Assembly (NCBI GenBank): GCA_900544395.1
Contig: UQVC01000004.1
Span: 46,564 to 110,563, forward strand
Reading direction: 5' to 3'
Length of the DNA: 64,000 bases
DNA from: an uncultured Ruminococcus sp.
GTDB lineage: Bacteria > Bacillota > Clostridia > Lachnospirales > Lachnospiraceae
Position 1 is the stretch's first letter. Every line of letters starts with the position of its first letter. The notes below the pieces were generated by a model, which was given only the letters and a program-made list of their open reading frames with translations, made no database searches and was not told the DNA's origin. The position numbers were made by a program, and so were the translations under genes. Below are positions 61,624-64,000 of this stretch, in pieces.

Positions 61624-62517
61624 ATGAAATCAAAAGCATGGACTGAAAAAATCATGCAGGGAGTGTTCTTCATTGCCGCCTGTACTTCGGTACTGGCGGT
61701 AGCTCTCATTTGTATCTTTTTGTTTGCAAATGGAGTCCCTGCAATTAGAGAAATCGGGTTCGTAAAATTTATTACAGGAGATCTTTGGCGACCGAATAAT
61801 AATTTGTTTGGTATTTTCCCGATGATCATCGGAAGTTTATATGTGACAGCAGGAGCCATTATTTTTGGTGTGCCGATTGGAATCCTGACTTCTGTATTTA
61901 TGGCAATGTATTGTCCGAAAAAAATATATAGACCATTAAAAGCTGCAACAGAGCTTCTGGCAGGTATTCCATCTGTTGTATATGGATTTTTCGGTTTGGT
62001 GGTTTTGGTTCCGATGATCCGAGAGCTTGGAAGAACCTTGAGACAAATGGGAATCGTGGAAAAGGCCGGTGACGGAAAAGGACTTCTTACTACATCTATT
62101 ATCCTTGGAATGATGATTTTGCCTACGATTATTGGAACGACAGAGAGTGCAATCCGAGCTGTGCCGACTCATTATTATGAAGGGGCACTGGCGTTGGGAG
62201 CGACTCATGAGAGAAGTATTTTTACTGTGGTAATCCCGGCTGCAAAGTCAGGCGTGCTGGCAGGAATTGTATTGGGAATCGGCCGTGCCATCGGAGAAAC
62301 CATGGCTGTGATCATGATTGTGGGAAATCAGCCAAGGATCGCACAGAATATCCTGCAGGGAATGCGTACACTGACAGGGAATATCGTCCTGGAGATGGGA
62401 TATGCTACAGGGCTTCACAGAGAAGCGCTGATCGCTACAGGAGTAGTGCTGTTTGTGTTCATCTTGATCATCAACTTCAGTGTGGCAATGCTGAAAAGGA
62501 GGACAGAACATGAGTAA
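61624..62517 (+). CDS. pstC: Phosphate ABC transporter permease PstC
   Basis: This 297-residue permease has six transmembrane segments, PIGILTSVFMAMYCP, the GIPSVVYGFFGLVVL segment and the ATPase-contact loop ALALGATHERSIFTVVIPAAKSG. These features match PstC. It overlaps pstA by 8 bases. Upstream, 20 bases separate it from pstS. Confidence 0.94.
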   Translation: MKSKAWTEKIMQGVFFIAACTSVLAVALICIFLFANGVPAIREIGFVKFITGDLWRPNNNLFGIFPMIIGSLYVTAGAIIFGVPIGILTSVFMAMYCPKKIYRPLKAATELLAGIPSVVYGFFGLVVLVPMIRELGRTLRQMGIVEKAGDGKGLLTTSIILGMMILPTIIGTTESAIRAVPTHYYEGALALGATHERSIFTVVIPAAKSGVLAGIVLGIGRAIGETMAVIMIVGNQPRIAQNILQGMRTLTGNIVLEMGYATGLHREALIATGVVLFVFILIINFSVAMLKRRTEHE

Positions 62518-63370
62518 TCAGGCAGGAATCGGAGAAAAATTAAAAAATTATCTGAAACATCCAGGTTCGTTTATCGTGATGCTTTTGGTCATGCTGGGAG
62601 CACTCGTTACATTTGCAGTCCTTTTGTTTTTGATTGCGTATATTCTGATCAACGGAGTGCCGCATATCAAACCGTCTTTGTTTGCGTTGAAATATACTTC
62701 TGAGAATGCTTCACTGATGCCTGCATTGATCAATACCGTGATCATGACGTTCCTGTCCTTGTTGATCGCAGTTCCATTTGGAATTTTTTCGGCGATTTTT
62801 CTTGTAGAGTATTCGGGAAAAGGCAATCGATTTGTGGAGATTATTCGATTGACGACGGAAACACTTTCAGGAATACCATCTATTGTATATGGACTGTTTG
62901 GAATGCTGTTTTTCGTTAATACTTTGCATTGGGGATTTTCTCTGTTAGCTGGTGCATTTACACTGGCGATCATGATCCTTCCATTGATTATGCGCACAAC
63001 AGAAGAGGCATTAAAGTCCGTGCCGGATTCGTTTCGTGAAGGAAGTTTCGGACTGGGGGCAGGGAAGTTACGTACTGTATTTAAAATTGTACTTCCATCC
63101 GCTGTGCCTGGAATCTTGGCCGGAATCATCTTGGCAGTAGGAAGAATCGTAGGTGAGACTGCAGCCCTGATCTACACAGCGGGAACGGTTGCACAGGTGC
63201 CGTCGAATGTGATGGGATCCGGAAGAACACTGGCAGTTCATATGTACAATTTGTCAAGTGAAGGTCTGTATATGGATCAGGCCTATGCAACGGCAGTTGT
63301 TCTTTTGGTTTTAGTAGTCGGAATCAATACCGTTTCAAGCATTATTGCGAAAAAGCTGACAAAAGCATAA
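62510..63370 (+). CDS. pstA: Phosphate ABC transporter permease PstA
   Basis: This 286-residue permease has six membrane segments with PFGIFSAIFLVEYSGKG, GIPSIVYGLFGMLFF and the EAA-like loop FGLGAGKLRTVFKIVLPSAVPG. ATG 62510 lies within the end of pstC. Next comes a broken pstB, then an intact pstB start. Confidence 0.93.
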   Translation: MSNQAGIGEKLKNYLKHPGSFIVMLLVMLGALVTFAVLLFLIAYILINGVPHIKPSLFALKYTSENASLMPALINTVIMTFLSLLIAVPFGIFSAIFLVEYSGKGNRFVEIIRLTTETLSGIPSIVYGLFGMLFFVNTLHWGFSLLAGAFTLAIMILPLIMRTTEEALKSVPDSFREGSFGLGAGKLRTVFKIVLPSAVPGILAGIILAVGRIVGETAALIYTAGTVAQVPSNVMGSGRTLAVHMYNLSSEGLYMDQAYATAVVLLVLVVGINTVSSIIAKKLTKA

Positions 63371-63387
63371 AGAGAAAGGAATCAAAA

Positions 63388-63782
63388 ATGGGAAAATCTA
63401 CATTGCTAAAGTCCATCAACCATATGAACGATCTGGTGGAAGGCTGCCGGATCGATGGAGACATTCTTCTGGATGGCTCCAGCATTTTCAAAGGGATGGA
63501 TGTCAACTTGCTTAGAAAAAGAGTCGGGATGGTTTTTCAGAAGCCAAATCCGTTCCCGATGAGCATTTATGACAACATTGCATATGGACCGAGAACCCAT
63601 GGAATCCGCACCAAAGCGAAGTTAGACGATATCGTGGAAAAATCTCTGCGAAATGCTGCAATCTGGGATGAATGCAAAGACAGGCTGAAAAAAGCACCCT
63701 TGGAATGTCAGGTGGGCAGCAGCAGAGGCTTTGTATTGCAAGGGCTTTGGCAGTAGAGCCGGAGGTTCTGCTGATGGATGAA
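63388..63782 (+). pseudogene. pstB: pstB remnant (truncated and frameshifted)
   Basis: The reading opens at an ATG with GAAAGGA upstream, directly at MGKSTLLKSINHMNDLVEG. The roughly 35-40 residues before the Walker A motif and its first half are missing. Good PstB sequence continues (VGMVFQKPNPFPMSIYDNIA) to about 63697. There one base appears to be missing, and the expected SGGQQQRLCIARALAVEPE continues in another frame to LLMDE (63782), where homology stops. Two truncations plus a frameshift make a functional ATPase very unlikely. Confidence 0.88.
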
Positions 63783-63917
63783 AATTATAGCACACTTATG
63801 GCATGTGCATAGCGTGTATAGCGTAGATTTGAAGAAGAATATAAGTACATGATACATAGAACATGGAAGAGTTTGGGTATCACGTTATAATATAGAATTG
63901 ACAAAAAGGAGACAGAA

Positions 63918-64000
63918 ATGAACTCGATTATAGAAACAAAAGATTTGAAATTATGGTATGGAGATCATCAGGTGTTAAAGGGAATTACAATGGATATCCC
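63918..64000 (+). CDS. pstB: Phosphate ABC transporter ATPase PstB, 5' fragment
   Basis: ATG 63918 has AAGGAG seven bases upstream and encodes IIETKDLKLWYGDHQVLKGI, the standard PstB N-terminus, in an open frame to the window edge. This is the part missing from the remnant just upstream. The intact copy probably supplies the transporter; phoU may follow outside the window. The 135 bases between remnant and this gene hold no recognisable element. Confidence 0.85.
   Translation, partial: MNSIIETKDLKLWYGDHQVLKGITMDI

Noticed and set aside
63783..63917. A mobile element remnant between the two pstB copies
   Set aside because: No terminal inverted repeats, transposase fragments or target duplications are visible in these 135 bases.
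1..64000. CRISPR arrays, tRNA or rRNA genes, prophage or IS elements
   Set aside because: No regularly spaced repeats, tRNA cloverleaf-like sequence, rRNA sequence, transposase, integrase or phage genes were recognised on either strand.

Overview
The window looks like the chromosome of a spore-forming gut Firmicute of the Lachnospiraceae type ([Ruminococcus] gnavus / Mediterraneibacter / Blautia-like). The base composition is moderate to low in GC, Shine-Dalgarno sites are strong (AGGAGG), and a T-box precedes valS. The spoIIA and spoVA sporulation genes are present, as are several routes for the sugars of mucin and plant polysaccharides. I saw no rRNA, tRNA, CRISPR array, IS element or prophage.

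Layout. (1) 1-9304: the distal part of a bacterial microcompartment (BMC) operon of the propanediol type. It runs PduO-C/GlcG-like fragment, pduP, zinc alcohol dehydrogenase, four single-domain shell proteins, pduL, pduN/eutN, pduS, pduT, a DeoR regulator and pduQ. The signature dehydratase or aldolase must lie upstream of the window. (2) 9497-10696: rhaM and an AraC regulator. (3) 10898-18060: hexuronate catabolism (uxuA, uxuB, uxaC, an IclR regulator, a KDPG aldolase with an extra C-terminal domain, kdgK). (4) 18245-24760: a LacI-controlled operon with class II aldolase, LacI, FGGY kinase, polyol dehydrogenase, PfkB kinase and aldo-keto reductase. Together these could form a complete non-PTS polyol/ketose route. 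(5) 24877-29566: RpiR regulator, cytoplasmic GH95 fucosidase and PTS EIIBC. (6) 29726-39184: a YesN/YesM two-component system plus a membrane-anchored sugar-binding protein, then an ABC sugar importer with two different permeases. (7) 39284-44633: an orphan protein, AraC, a rhamnulokinase-like kinase, fucI and fucU. (8) 44829-53766: glucosaminidase, T-box/valS, an LTA-synthase-like sulfatase, folC, a 45-aa protein and a TPR membrane protein. (9) 53877-58708: spoIIAA-spoIIAB-sigF, a 53-aa membrane protein and spoVAA-AB-AD-AE, with spoVAC on the opposite strand. (10) 58835-64000: Na/Pi symporter and pst operon, both with Pho-box-like repeats. The pst operon has a PstS in circularly permuted order and a wrecked pstB followed by the start of an intact one.

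The parts fit together around deoxy- and acidic sugars. GH95 releases L-fucose and the ABC system may import sugar. FucU, FucI and the kinase convert fucose to fuculose-1-phosphate, whose cleavage yields lactaldehyde and then 1,2-propanediol. The BMC converts propanediol through propionaldehyde to propanol (PduQ or the Zn-ADH) and propionyl-phosphate (PduP, PduL). Uronates run through the Uxa/Uxu/Kdg branch.

The observations I rate most worth a second look are the circularly permuted PstS, the shell protein gene with a second internal start, the LacI-controlled oxidoreductive operon, the aldolase with a VOC-like tail, and the reversed spoVAC.
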